A stretch of DNA of 64,000 nt, from positions 1 to 64,000 of the forward strand of contig JAGDZO010000033.1 in NCBI GenBank assembly GCA_049115815.1, in the 5' to 3' direction. The notes beneath the pieces were generated by a model that made no database searches, was not told where the DNA came from, and saw nothing but the letters and a program-made list of their open reading frames with translations. Position numbers and translations under genes: made by a program. Shown here one piece after another: positions 7,981 to 15,833 of the stretch (the first letter of the stretch is position 1; the number at the start of each line of letters is the position of its first letter). The stretch is from Marinoscillum sp049115815. Its GTDB lineage: Bacteria > Bacteroidota > Bacteroidia > Cytophagales > Cyclobacteriaceae.

Positions 7981-9441
7981 ATGACACAATTGATAGAGGA
8001 CCTAGAGATACTCGATCAAAAAACTGATACTGCTGAATCGTGTGAGGTGAAAATCACCAAAGAAGGCACCGATTCATCAGCCCGCAAACTCTATATCGAG
8101 AGTTATGGCTGCCAAATGAACTTTTCGGACAGTGAAATCGTCACGTCGATATTACAGAAAGATGGTTTTGATACAACCTCCTCTGTGACTACTGCGGATG
8201 TGATTTTACTGAATACCTGCTCTATTCGCGAAAAGGCAGAACTCACTGTGAGAAAACGACTTACAGAGTTTAATAAGTTGAAAAGAAACAATCCTGAGAT
8301 TACTATCGGTGTATTGGGTTGCATGGCTGAGCGTCTTAAATCTCAATTGCTGGAAGAAGAAAAAATTGTGGACTTGGTAGTAGGGCCTGATGCTTATCGC
8401 GATCTTCCAAACCTTCTCAAAGAAGCGGAATTTGGTAATAAAGGAGTAAATACGTTTCTATCTCGAGAAGAGACATACGCAGATATCTCTCCAGTAAGGC
8501 TCAATTCAAACGGAGTGACGGCATTCATTTCAATTATGCGCGGATGCGACAATATGTGCTCATTCTGCGTGGTGCCTTTCACAAGAGGCAGAGAGCGCTC
8601 TAGAGATCCTCATTCCATCGTTGCTGAAGCTCAAGATCTTTTTGATAAAGGTTATCGAGAGGTCACTTTGTTGGGGCAAAATGTGGATTCTTACAAATGG
8701 TCACCATCGGAAAACAACAAAGCAAGGTTGGAAAAAAGTGAGCCTGAGACTGTTGTCAACTTTGCCAATTTGTTAGAATTGGTAGCCAAAGTCAATCCTG
8801 ATCTCAGAGTAAGGTTTTCTACTTCTCACCCGAAGGATATCACCAACGAGGTACTTCATACCATGAAGCGTTACGAGAATATCTGCAAGTATATTCACTT
8901 ACCCGCTCAGAGTGGTAATTCTCGCGTTTTGGAATTGATGAACAGAACTTATGATAGAGAGTGGTATCTCAACCGTGTAGATGCTATCCGTGAGATTCTT
9001 GGCGAAAGCTGCGGGATTAGCTCTGATATGATTACTGGCTTCTGTACTGAGACTGAGGAAGAGCATCAGGATACACTTTCACTCATGGATTACGTCAAGT
9101 ATGATTTCTCCTATATGTTCTTTTATTCCGAAAGGCCCGGCACGCTGGCCGCTAAAAAATATAAAGACGATATCCCGCTCGAAATCAAAAAAAGAAGGTT
9201 ACAGGAAGTGATCAACAAACAGCAAGAGATTTCGTACGAAAGAAACAAGCTTGACGTTGGTAGCACATTCAAAGTGCTTATAGAAGGCACAAGTAAGCGA
9301 TCAGAGGAAGACTTACAAGGTAGAAATACGGCTAACAAGGTCATTATCTTCAAAAACAAAGATTTCAAGAAAGGGCAATATGTAAATGTCAAAGTCAATG
9401 ATTGCACGGCGGCTACATTATTTGGAGAAGTAATAGATTAA
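7981..9441 (+). CDS. miaB: tRNA-2-methylthio-N6-dimethylallyladenosine synthase MiaB
   Basis: This 486-residue radical-SAM methylthiotransferase adds the 2-methylthio group to i6A37 of tRNAs reading UNN codons. The N-terminal UPF0004 domain starts at 'YIESYGCQMNFSDSEIV' with cluster Cys residues also in 'LLNTCSIREKAE' and 'VLGCMAERL'. The radical SAM motif CDNMCSFC lies at about residues 189-196, followed by 'VPFTRGRERSR'. 'LLGQNVDSY' and 'HLPAQSGNSRVLELMNR' are MiaB-typical, and a TRAM domain ends the protein. It has ~35 extra residues before the conserved start; ATG 7981 is kept because it follows the promoter closely. The stop overlaps the next start (TAATG), so it is coupled to the sigma-54 activator gene. 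Confidence 0.96.
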   Translation: MTQLIEDLEILDQKTDTAESCEVKITKEGTDSSARKLYIESYGCQMNFSDSEIVTSILQKDGFDTTSSVTTADVILLNTCSIREKAELTVRKRLTEFNKLKRNNPEITIGVLGCMAERLKSQLLEEEKIVDLVVGPDAYRDLPNLLKEAEFGNKGVNTFLSREETYADISPVRLNSNGVTAFISIMRGCDNMCSFCVVPFTRGRERSRDPHSIVAEAQDLFDKGYREVTLLGQNVDSYKWSPSENNKARLEKSEPETVVNFANLLELVAKVNPDLRVRFSTSHPKDITNEVLHTMKRYENICKYIHLPAQSGNSRVLELMNRTYDREWYLNRVDAIREILGESCGISSDMITGFCTETEEEHQDTLSLMDYVKYDFSYMFFYSERPGTLAAKKYKDDIPLEIKKRRLQEVINKQQEISYERNKLDVGSTFKVLIEGTSKRSEEDLQGRNTANKVIIFKNKDFKKGQYVNVKVNDCTAATLFGEVID

Positions 9442-10727
9442 TGGACTACAGGACAGACTCGGAAGTACAGGCAGTAAAGCAGCGCTTTGAGATAATAGGT
9501 AATTCCCCTAAGCTCAACAATGCCATCAGGATAGCCATGCAAGTGGCTCCCACAGACATGAGCGTATTGATATCTGGTGAAAGTGGGGCGGGTAAAGAAT
9601 CTTTTTCAAAAATCATTCACAGCCTTTCAGCTAGGAAGCATGGGCAATTTATCGCCATCAACTGCGGTGCAATTCCAGAAGGTACCATAGATTCGGAATT
9701 ATTCGGACATGAGAAAGGGGCATTTACAGGAGCGCATGAATCAAGAAAGGGCTATTTCGAAGTTACTAATGGAGGTACCATTTTTCTAGATGAAATTGGG
9801 GAGATGCCTTTAAGCACCCAAGCACGTCTTTTGAGGGTGCTCGAAAATGGTGAGTTTATCAAGGTTGGCTCTTCCAAAGTATTGAAGACTGACGTCAGAG
9901 TCATAGCGGCTACCAATGTTGATTTGACATCAGCCATTCATAATAAGAAGTTCAGAGAGGACCTTTATTACAGGCTCAATACTGTACCTATTCCAGTACC
10001 TGCGCTCAGAGAACGAGAAGATGACGTACTGCTTTTGTTTAGAAAATTTGCCTCTGACTTTTCAGAAACATATCGTACCAAGCCTACATTTCTGAATGAG
10101 GAAGCTAGTCAGGTATTGAGGAAATTTAGGTTTCCAGGCAATATTCGGCAGCTCAAAAATTTGGTTGAGCAAATGAGCGTATTGGAGATGGATAGAGAGA
10201 TAGATGCTCCCACGCTGCTTAAGTATCTTCCTAAAACAACCAATTACCTGCCTGCGCTGATTGACAAAACTGAAAACGCAGAAAACTTCTCCGAACGAGA
10301 CCTTCTATACAAGGTGCTCTTTGATATGAAGCGTGACGTATCAGAGATGAAAAGTCTTGTCCATCAAATCCTCTCTGACGACCAAAATGATGGTCGAGAA
10401 ATGATATCTAAGCATAAGCGCTTATTTACTGATCTGAATGAAATGGAGGATACAGAGCCAAAAGAGCACAACTACAAACCATCACCTAGCCCAATTCTCC
10501 TGGAGTCTCCTTCCAATGTGGACGATTCTGAGCAATATCATATAGAAGATATCAGTCATGAGACTGAAGATGATGATTCCTTGTCGCTGGAAAAGAAGGA
10601 AAAAGAAATGATCATCATGGCGCTGAAAAGGAATAATAACAAGAGAAAATATGCAGCTAGAGATCTGGGGATTTCTGAAAGGACACTTTACCGAAAAATC
10701 AAACAATATGAGATCGATAGTCTTTAG
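9441..10727 (+). CDS. Sigma-54-dependent transcriptional activator without receiver domain
   Basis: Starting at the ATG inside the TAATG overlap gives 428 residues; an upstream in-frame start would lie within miaB and add no known domain. An AAA+ sigma-54 interaction domain fills residues ~15-250: Walker A 'GESGAGKE', the sigma-54-contacting GAFTGA loop ('HEKGAFTGAHESRKGYFE'), Walker B 'GGTIFLDEIGEM' and the arginine-finger region 'REDLYYRLNTVPIPVPALRERE'. A variable acidic linker (~260-375) follows, then a Fis-type HTH at ~385-428 ('NNNKRKYAARDLGISERTLYRKI'). No N-terminal sensor or receiver domain is present, as in PspF, so activity must be controlled by a partner protein or by abundance. 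The groES leader has a matching -24/-12 promoter. The gene position between miaB and lptE/secG is recurrent in Bacteroidota (from memory). Confidence 0.93.
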   Translation: MDYRTDSEVQAVKQRFEIIGNSPKLNNAIRIAMQVAPTDMSVLISGESGAGKESFSKIIHSLSARKHGQFIAINCGAIPEGTIDSELFGHEKGAFTGAHESRKGYFEVTNGGTIFLDEIGEMPLSTQARLLRVLENGEFIKVGSSKVLKTDVRVIAATNVDLTSAIHNKKFREDLYYRLNTVPIPVPALREREDDVLLLFRKFASDFSETYRTKPTFLNEEASQVLRKFRFPGNIRQLKNLVEQMSVLEMDREIDAPTLLKYLPKTTNYLPALIDKTENAENFSERDLLYKVLFDMKRDVSEMKSLVHQILSDDQNDGREMISKHKRLFTDLNEMEDTEPKEHNYKPSPSPILLESPSNVDDSEQYHIEDISHETEDDDSLSLEKKEKEMIIMALKRNNNKRKYAARDLGISERTLYRKIKQYEIDSL

Positions 10728-11232
10728 TATCATCATCATTCTTGCGGGCCTCTTCCCTATCTCATGTGGTGTTTATGGGTTTACAGGTGCTTCCATTGAT
10801 CCATCAGTCAAGACCATCTCTATCCAGACTTTCTTCAACAACGCCACCTTGGGACCGTCCAACATGAGTGTCCTCTTCACTGAGGCAATCAAGGATTACT
10901 ATCAACAAAACACCAGTTTGACAGTGGTAGAGGATAATGGTGACTTGCAACTGGAAGGATTTATTGCGAATTATACCATTACGCCTGTTTCTGCCACAGC
11001 ATCAGGCAACAATAATGACGCGGACTTTTCTAGTCAGTCTAGGATCACCATTGTGGTTTCTGCGACTTACGTCAATACCAAGGATGACGAATTTGACTTT
11101 GATAAGAACTTTTCTTTCTTCGTAGATTTTGACAACTCTGTAGATCTATCATCTAGTGAGCAAGATTATGTCGAAGAAATATTTGATCAGATAATCTTGG
11201 ATATATTCAATGCCTCTGTGGCAAATTGGTAA
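10708..11232 (+). CDS. lptE: LptE family LPS assembly lipoprotein
   Basis: This 174-residue protein begins at ATG 10708, inside the 3' end of the activator gene (20-base overlap). It has a lipoprotein signal (MRSIVFSIIIILAGLFPISC). The mature part starts 'GVYGFTGASIDPSVKTISIQ' and continues 'FFNNATLGPSNMSVLFTEAIKDYY', which matches Bacteroidota LptE. By family knowledge LptE plugs the LptD barrel and helps insert lipopolysaccharide into the outer membrane. The Bacteroidota form is highly diverged from E. coli LptE, so the call rests on the N-terminal pattern and the context miaB - sigma-54 activator - lptE - secG. A start at 10651 would lengthen the overlap and destroy the signal peptide. Confidence 0.85.
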   Translation: MRSIVFSIIIILAGLFPISCGVYGFTGASIDPSVKTISIQTFFNNATLGPSNMSVLFTEAIKDYYQQNTSLTVVEDNGDLQLEGFIANYTITPVSATASGNNNDADFSSQSRITIVVSATYVNTKDDEFDFDKNFSFFVDFDNSVDLSSSEQDYVEEIFDQIILDIFNASVANW

Positions 11233-11273
11233 TTTTCCTTAATTTTAGATGATCCACCAAATTTGTCCTTCCT

Positions 11274-12749
11274 GTGAATAAGCAAAAATTCGTTCAACTT
11301 CTTAGAGACCCTAGTGGTCTCGACAATCAATCACTTCAGGAGTTGGAGACCCTCGTTAACGATAAGCCATACTTCCAAGGTGCACATACCCTCCTAGCTA
11401 AGGGAAGCAAAATGCTTAAGGACAAAAACGCAAGCAAAAGACTTGGAACTGCAGCTGTATATGCCACAGATAGGGTTTTGCTTAAAAGATTTCTCAATGA
11501 TAAGTTGATCTTTCTTAACCCATTGGAGGTACACGAATCACATGAAGCAGACCTTGAGCGGGACATCCAGGCGGTTATCAAAACCAATCGTATAGAAACT
11601 GCTAAGCTTAAAACAGAAGCTTTAAAGAAATCAACCCCAACCAAGGAATCGACAGCACCTCCTGCTAAGGCAGCTGAGAAAGAACAGCCAAACGTGCTCG
11701 ACCTTTCTCATGAAGACGAATCATCTCCTATAGCACCAGAGAACAAAGAGCTTGACAGCTTAATCAATGAACTCTATAAAGACCTAGAAGAACTCAAGGT
11801 GAATAGAGCTAAGCTCAAAAAAATTGAAGAAGAGTTAGCAGAGGACGAAGCTGTAAACGAAGCAGTTAAAAGGGCTACATCTAAAAAAGAGGAATCGGTT
11901 AAAATTGAAGCTGAGGAGAAAAGTGAGCCTAAAGAAACAATTCCTAAAAAGGATGATACACCTGTAAAGAAGATTACAGAGTCAAGGTCAGCGCGAGTTA
12001 GTACAGCAACTCCAATAGATGGAGATGACATAAAATCATCAAAAAAATCAGGTGCAGCTACTGCTAAAGCAGAGGAAAAAGAAAAGAAAACAGAATCCGT
12101 TAATAAGGAAGAGCCTAAAGCTGCAGCAAAGAAAGTAGCTAAGAAAACAGCTGATAAAGAAACAAAGCCCAAAAAAGCTAACGTCAAAAAAACCACTCCT
12201 AAAACAGCTACAAAAAAGACAGAATCTGCAAAGAAGGCGCCAGCAAAGAAAAAGACAACAACTCCTAAAAAAGAAGCCCCAAAACCGGTTGCTAAACCGG
12301 CAGCTAAAAAAGCTACAACTAAAACCAAAGCATCCACATCGGCAACAAAAAAAACAACTGCGAAAAAAACTGCAGCAACTAAAACGGCCAAACCAACAGC
12401 AAAATCTAAAGCTGCTGTCAGCTCCTCGAAGGCCAAGTCTTCAGAAGAGAAAAAAACCAGCACATCAAAAGACACTGCTGAGCATGACCAGATAATCAGC
12501 GAATTTATTCGCACCAACCCTAGCATCTCTAAACCAACCAAGACTACACCAAAAAAGAATCTACCAGACCTTTCTGAAAGCAGCACACAGCTACATCCAG
12601 ATGTTGCGTCAGAGTATTTAGCGGAGATTTATGTGGCACAAGGTAGGATAAAGAGAGCCTGTCAAATATATGAAGCATTGATAGTGCGATTTCCTGAAAA
12701 ATCGATTTACTTTGCGGACATTATCAAAAAATTAAACGAATCGAATTAG
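11274..12749 (+). CDS. Lys/Ala-rich protein with conserved ends (TPR-like C-terminus)
   Basis: This 491-residue protein begins at a GTG at 11274; no in-frame ATG lies in the leader. Three parts are visible. Residues 1-75 are a conserved helical region (QKFVQLLRDPSGLDNQSLQELE, DKPYFQGAHTLLAKG). Residues ~125-205 are charged coiled coil (EELAEDEAVNEAVKR). Residues ~205-405 are low-complexity Lys/Ala/Thr/Pro of histone-H1 or AlgP style (AKKTA, TPKKEAPKPVAKPAAKK). The last ~60 residues (HPDVASEYLAEIYVAQGRIKRACQIYEALI) look like a TPR pair. No enzyme motif, signal peptide or membrane segment is seen. It is placed directly before secG (gap of 1 base) and is probably co-transcribed with it. Function unknown; the basic stretch could bind nucleic acid or acidic surfaces. 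Confidence 0.8.
   Translation: MNKQKFVQLLRDPSGLDNQSLQELETLVNDKPYFQGAHTLLAKGSKMLKDKNASKRLGTAAVYATDRVLLKRFLNDKLIFLNPLEVHESHEADLERDIQAVIKTNRIETAKLKTEALKKSTPTKESTAPPAKAAEKEQPNVLDLSHEDESSPIAPENKELDSLINELYKDLEELKVNRAKLKKIEEELAEDEAVNEAVKRATSKKEESVKIEAEEKSEPKETIPKKDDTPVKKITESRSARVSTATPIDGDDIKSSKKSGAATAKAEEKEKKTESVNKEEPKAAAKKVAKKTADKETKPKKANVKKTTPKTATKKTESAKKAPAKKKTTTPKKEAPKPVAKPAAKKATTKTKASTSATKKTTAKKTAATKTAKPTAKSKAAVSSSKAKSSEEKKTSTSKDTAEHDQIISEFIRTNPSISKPTKTTPKKNLPDLSESSTQLHPDVASEYLAEIYVAQGRIKRACQIYEALIVRFPEKSIYFADIIKKLNESN
11880..12480 (+). repeat. Low-complexity AAG/GCT-rich tract coding Lys-Ala-Thr-Pro repeats
   Basis: About 600 bases are dominated by AAA/AAG and GCN/ACN codons, giving irregular AKK, TKK and PKK motifs. 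The antisense strand is open through most of it only because Lys/Ala/Thr codons rarely give stops in reverse. Such tracts expand and contract by slippage, so length variation between strains is expected. Confidence 0.75.
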
Positions 12750-12750
12750 A

Positions 12751-13107
12751 ATGTACGGGCTAATTGTTGGTATTATCATCCTTGTTGCTTTCCTATTAAT
12801 ACTAGTTGTACTTGCTCAAAACCCAAAAGGTGGCGGACTTTCAAGTCAGTTTGGAGGATCTGGTGCACAGCAAGTTATGGGTGTGAAAAAGACGGGAGAT
12901 ATCTTAGAAAAAATGACCTGGGGTCTTGCTATAGGACTTTTGGTTCTTACTCTTTCTACTAATTTCTTCATAGAAGAAAATGTTCAGACTCTTTCATCTC
13001 CGAATATTGAAAGTGCACAAGAATCAGTACTTCCTCCTCAAAACATTGCACCAGCTGCAGGTAGCGATTTGAATGACCTAGGTTTGGATAGCGATTCTAC
13101 GAATTAA
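12751..13107 (+). CDS. secG: Preprotein translocase subunit SecG
   Basis: These 118 residues match SecG: a first membrane helix (YGLIVGIIILVAFLLILVVLAQ), the conserved cytoplasmic loop 'NPKGGGLSSQFGGSGAQQVMGVKKTGDILEK', and a second helix (MTWGLAIGLLVLTLSTNFF). SecG assists the SecYE channel in protein export across the inner membrane. The C-terminal ~40 residues are Ser/Pro/Asn-rich and longer than in E. coli, as is common in Bacteroidota. It is the last gene of the miaB-secG run, followed by a strong hairpin terminator at 13161. Confidence 0.95.
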   Translation: MYGLIVGIIILVAFLLILVVLAQNPKGGGLSSQFGGSGAQQVMGVKKTGDILEKMTWGLAIGLLVLTLSTNFFIEENVQTLSSPNIESAQESVLPPQNIAPAAGSDLNDLGLDSDSTN

Positions 13108-13160
13108 AAAATTCGTCCGCTTTTTCCAGAATCTGGAGCGAAGAACACAAGATATTTTTA

Positions 13161-13212
13161 AAGCTGATTTCATAAGATGGTAACACATCTAGAAATCAGC
13201 TTTTCTATTTTT
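13161..13212 (+). terminator. Rho-independent-like terminator after secG
   Basis: AAAGCTGATTTC (13161-13172) pairs perfectly with GAAATCAGCTTT (13193-13204) across a 20-base loop and runs into a T-rich tail to 13212. It closes the miaB-secG transcription unit. Confidence 0.7.
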
Positions 13213-13342
13213 AGCACCGCATTCCCTACTTCCTCTTTAGTCTACTAAGAAGGAATCTCTATTTGTCTATACCTACGGTTGAGCATTGCACAGCTTCTTC
13301 TTTGTCTGATTTAATTCACACTTAGACAATCAACTTTGGCAG

Positions 13343-13417
13343 ACTGTCAGCGAATGTCATATTTCAATGACACGAACTGATATTTTGTCAGTAACAACTT
13401 GACAAAACTGACAGTTT
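13343..13417 (+). promoter_or_regulatory. Cluster of TGTCA/TGACA palindromes upstream of groES (activator sites?)
   Basis: Six TGTCA/TGACA half-sites lie in 75 bases. ACTGTCAG (13343-13350) is the inverse of CTGACAGT (13408-13415). TGTCAT-N6-ATGACA is at 13355-13372. TTTTGTC-N11-GACAAAA is at 13383-13407. AAACTG-A-CAGTTT is at 13405-13417. The block ends about 18 bases before the -24 element of a sigma-54-type promoter. Its location fits an enhancer-binding site. The remaining bases of the 395-base gap (13213-13342) show nothing I can name. Confidence 0.55.
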
Positions 13418-13434
13418 GTTAAGGATAATAGCAT

Positions 13435-13450
13435 TGGCACATAAAGTGCT
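13435..13450 (+). promoter_or_regulatory. Sigma-54 (-24/-12) promoter of groESL
   Basis: TTGGCACATAAAGTGCT has the invariant GG (13436-13437) and GC (13448-13449) separated by exactly 10 bases, and keeps the TTGGCAC core of the RpoN consensus. Transcription would start near 13461, about 42 bases before groES. The upstream palindrome cluster and a nearby sigma-54 activator gene (9441-10727) support the call. No TAnnTTTG box is seen close to groES. Confidence 0.65.
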
Positions 13451-13502
13451 ATAGCCAAGTCAGAAATTATTTATTCAAAACACCAATATAAAATTTAATA
13501 AC

Positions 13503-13781
13503 ATGTCAAAAGTAAACTTCAAACCACTTGCCGATAGAGTCCTAGTGGAGCCAGCGGCAGCCGAAGAAAAAACTGCTTCAGGTATTATTATTCCTGACAC
13601 TGCAAAAGAAAAGCCTCAGAGAGGTTCGATCGTTGCAATTGGTACTGGTAAGAAAGATGAGCCTATCAATGTGAAGGTTGGAGATCAGGTTTTATATGGC
13701 AAGTATTCTGGCACAGAGCTTTCTATTGATGGTGTAGACTACCTCATCATGAAAGAAAGTGACATCTACGGAGTACTTTAA
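13503..13781 (+). CDS. groES: Co-chaperonin GroES
   Basis: These 92 residues match GroES over the whole length: 'FKPLADRVLVEPAAAEEKTASGIIIPDTAKEKPQRGSIVAIGTG' contains the mobile loop that contacts GroEL, and 'GDQVLYGKYSGTELSIDGVDYLIMKESDI' completes the barrel. It caps the GroEL cavity and acts in the cytoplasm. It lies 51 bases before groEL in one operon, and appears to be driven by a sigma-54-type promoter, unlike the CIRCE or sigma-32 control known in other phyla. Confidence 0.97.
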   Translation: MSKVNFKPLADRVLVEPAAAEEKTASGIIIPDTAKEKPQRGSIVAIGTGKKDEPINVKVGDQVLYGKYSGTELSIDGVDYLIMKESDIYGVL

Positions 13782-13832
13782 TTCATAATTTTTTTCATAA
13801 AGACACATTAAAAATTCAAATCATAAAATATT

Positions 13833-15476
13833 ATGGCTAAAGAAATTTTCTTCGATACGGACGCTAGAGACAACATCAAAAAAGGTGTAGACATTCTAGC
13901 GGATGCTGTGAAAGTAACCTTAGGACCTAAGGGACGAAATGTAATCTTAGACAAGAAATTCGGAGCTCCAACCGTAACTAAAGATGGAGTCTCTGTGGCT
14001 AAGGAAATAGAGCTCAAAAACCCAATCGAAAACATGGGTGCTCAATTGGTGAAGGAAGTAGCTTCTAAGACGGCTGATGATGCTGGAGATGGAACTACTA
14101 CTGCTACTGTATTGACACAAGCTATCTTCGGTCACGGCATCAAAAACGTGGCAGCAGGAGCTAACCCAATGGATCTTAAGAGAGGAATTGACAAGGCTGT
14201 TGCCAAAATCATAGAAAACCTTAGATCACAGTCTAAAGCTATCAGTACTTCAGAAGAAATCGCTCAGGTGGCTTCTGTATCTGCTAACAACGACGCAGAG
14301 ATAGGTAAGATGATCGCTGATGCGATGGACAAAGTGGGTAAAGATGGTGTAATCACAGTTGAAGAAGCTAAAGGTACTGAGACTGAAGTGAAGACTGTAG
14401 AAGGTATGCAGTTTGACAGAGGGTATCTTTCTCCATACTTCGTGACCAACACTGAGAAGATGGAAGCCGAATTGGAAAATCCATATATCCTTATCTATGA
14501 CAAGAAAGTATCTAACATGAAGGAGCTTCTTCCAGTATTGGAAGCAACAGCTCAGACTGGAAGACCTTTATTGATCATCGCAGAAGATGTTGAAGGTGAA
14601 GCACTAGCTACTTTAGTGGTAAACAAAATCAGAGGATCTCTGAAAATCGCTGCGGTAAAAGCTCCTGGATTTGGTGATAGAAGAAAAGCTATGCTTGAAG
14701 ATATCGCTGTGTTGACTGGTGGTACTTTGATCTCTGAAGAAAGAGGTTACAAACTAGAAAATGCGACACTTGACTACTTGGGTACTGCTGAAAAAGTAAC
14801 GATTGACAAAGACAATACCATCGTAGTAAATGGTGCGGGTAAGTCTGAAGACATCCAAGCTCGTGTTGGTCAGATCAAATCTCAAATAGAAAATACCACT
14901 TCTGATTATGACAAAGAAAAGCTTCAAGAAAGATTAGCAAAGCTATCTGGCGGAGTAGCTATTCTTTACATAGGTGCTGCCACTGAGGTGGAAATGAAAG
15001 AGAAGAAAGACAGAGTAGATGATGCGCTGCACGCTACAAGAGCTGCTGTACAAGAAGGTATCGTAGCTGGTGGTGGAGTTGCTTTGATCAGAGCGCTTAG
15101 CGCGATAGAAGGCTTGGAATTGGATAACATCGACCAGACTACTGGTGTGAAAATCATTTACAATGCTATCCAAGCTCCTTTGAGAACAATCGTCAACAAT
15201 GCTGGAGGTGAAGCTTCTGTAGTAGTGAATGCTGTGAAAGGCGGCAAAAACGATTACGGATTCAACGCTGCTTCTGGAGAATATGTGAACATGTTCAAAG
15301 CGGGTATCATTGACCCAACTAAAGTGACACGTTTGGCTTTGGAGAATGCTGCTTCTATTGCTTCTCTCCTATTGACTACTGAATGCGTAATAGCTGATTC
15401 TCCTGAGGAAGAGCCAGCTGGAATGCCAGGTGGTATACCAGGCGGAATGCCAGGTGGGATGGGCGGCATGATGTAA
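13833..15476 (+). CDS. groEL: Chaperonin GroEL
   Basis: This 547-residue protein is full length for GroEL. The N-terminus 'FDTDARDNIKKGVDILADAVKVTLGPKGRNVILDKKFGAPTVTKDGVSVA' and the nucleotide motif 'DAGDGTTTATVL' are intact. So are the apical domain ('GYLSPYFVTN', 'KAPGFGDRRKAMLEDIAVLTGG') and the GGM-rich tail (GGIPGGMPGGMGGMM). It folds client proteins in the cytoplasm with GroES and ATP. A strong terminator at 15501 follows. Codon use is noticeably regular, as expected for a highly expressed gene. Confidence 0.98.
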   Translation: MAKEIFFDTDARDNIKKGVDILADAVKVTLGPKGRNVILDKKFGAPTVTKDGVSVAKEIELKNPIENMGAQLVKEVASKTADDAGDGTTTATVLTQAIFGHGIKNVAAGANPMDLKRGIDKAVAKIIENLRSQSKAISTSEEIAQVASVSANNDAEIGKMIADAMDKVGKDGVITVEEAKGTETEVKTVEGMQFDRGYLSPYFVTNTEKMEAELENPYILIYDKKVSNMKELLPVLEATAQTGRPLLIIAEDVEGEALATLVVNKIRGSLKIAAVKAPGFGDRRKAMLEDIAVLTGGTLISEERGYKLENATLDYLGTAEKVTIDKDNTIVVNGAGKSEDIQARVGQIKSQIENTTSDYDKEKLQERLAKLSGGVAILYIGAATEVEMKEKKDRVDDALHATRAAVQEGIVAGGGVALIRALSAIEGLELDNIDQTTGVKIIYNAIQAPLRTIVNNAGGEASVVVNAVKGGKNDYGFNAASGEYVNMFKAGIIDPTKVTRLALENAASIASLLLTTECVIADSPEEEPAGMPGGIPGGMPGGMGGMM

Positions 15477-15500
15477 TCAGCCGATCATCAGAGGTACAAT

Positions 15501-15540
15501 GAAAGCCCACTTCCTGAGGAAGTGGGCTTTCTGTTTTTTT
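15501..15540 (+). terminator. Strong intrinsic terminator after groEL
   Basis: A perfect 14-base stem, GAAAGCCCACTTCC (15501-15514) with GGAAGTGGGCTTTC (15518-15531), has a 3-base loop and is followed by CTGTTTTTTT to 15540. Confidence 0.9.
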
Positions 15541-15617
15541 GCAGGTCATTTCTGAATCTAAGCTGTTCATGACAGATGGATTAGCTCTTTTGACTAATTT
15601 CACAAAAACGAATAACA

Positions 15618-15833
15618 ATGGAAGAATTCAAGCTCAAGGCAGGCGAAGATTACATTCAGCTTAATGATTTACTAAAAGTGATGAGCTGGGTAGCTTCTGG
15701 AGGTGAGGCTAAGCAGTTTATTCTCAACGAAGACGTACACGTAAATCAAAACCCTGAACTGAGGATTCGAAGAAAACTCAGAGCTGGAGACACAGTCCAA
15801 TTTAATGGCAATGAAGTAGTGGTAAAGGCATGA
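15618..15833 (+). CDS. S4-domain RNA-binding protein (YbcJ-like)
   Basis: These 71 residues are a single S4 fold: 'YIQLNDLLKVMSWVASGGEAKQFILNEDVHVNQNPELRIRRKLRAGDTVQFNGNEVVV'. The alpha-L motif (SGGEAK...I....V.VN...E.R...KL..GD.V) binds structured RNA. Small free-standing S4 proteins of this kind are cytoplasmic; the RNA target is unknown. It overlaps the following unknown gene by 4 bases (ATGA), so the two proteins are translated together. It lies after the groEL terminator, so it should have its own promoter in 15541-15617, which I could not pin down. Confidence 0.88.
   Translation: MEEFKLKAGEDYIQLNDLLKVMSWVASGGEAKQFILNEDVHVNQNPELRIRRKLRAGDTVQFNGNEVVVKA

Noticed and set aside
11774..12586. 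270-codon open frame antisense to the Lys/Ala-rich gene
   Set aside because: It is a by-product of Lys/Ala/Thr codons, which give few stops in reverse; the product is a hydrophobic Val/Phe/Ala run with no family pattern, and the sense strand has conserved ends.
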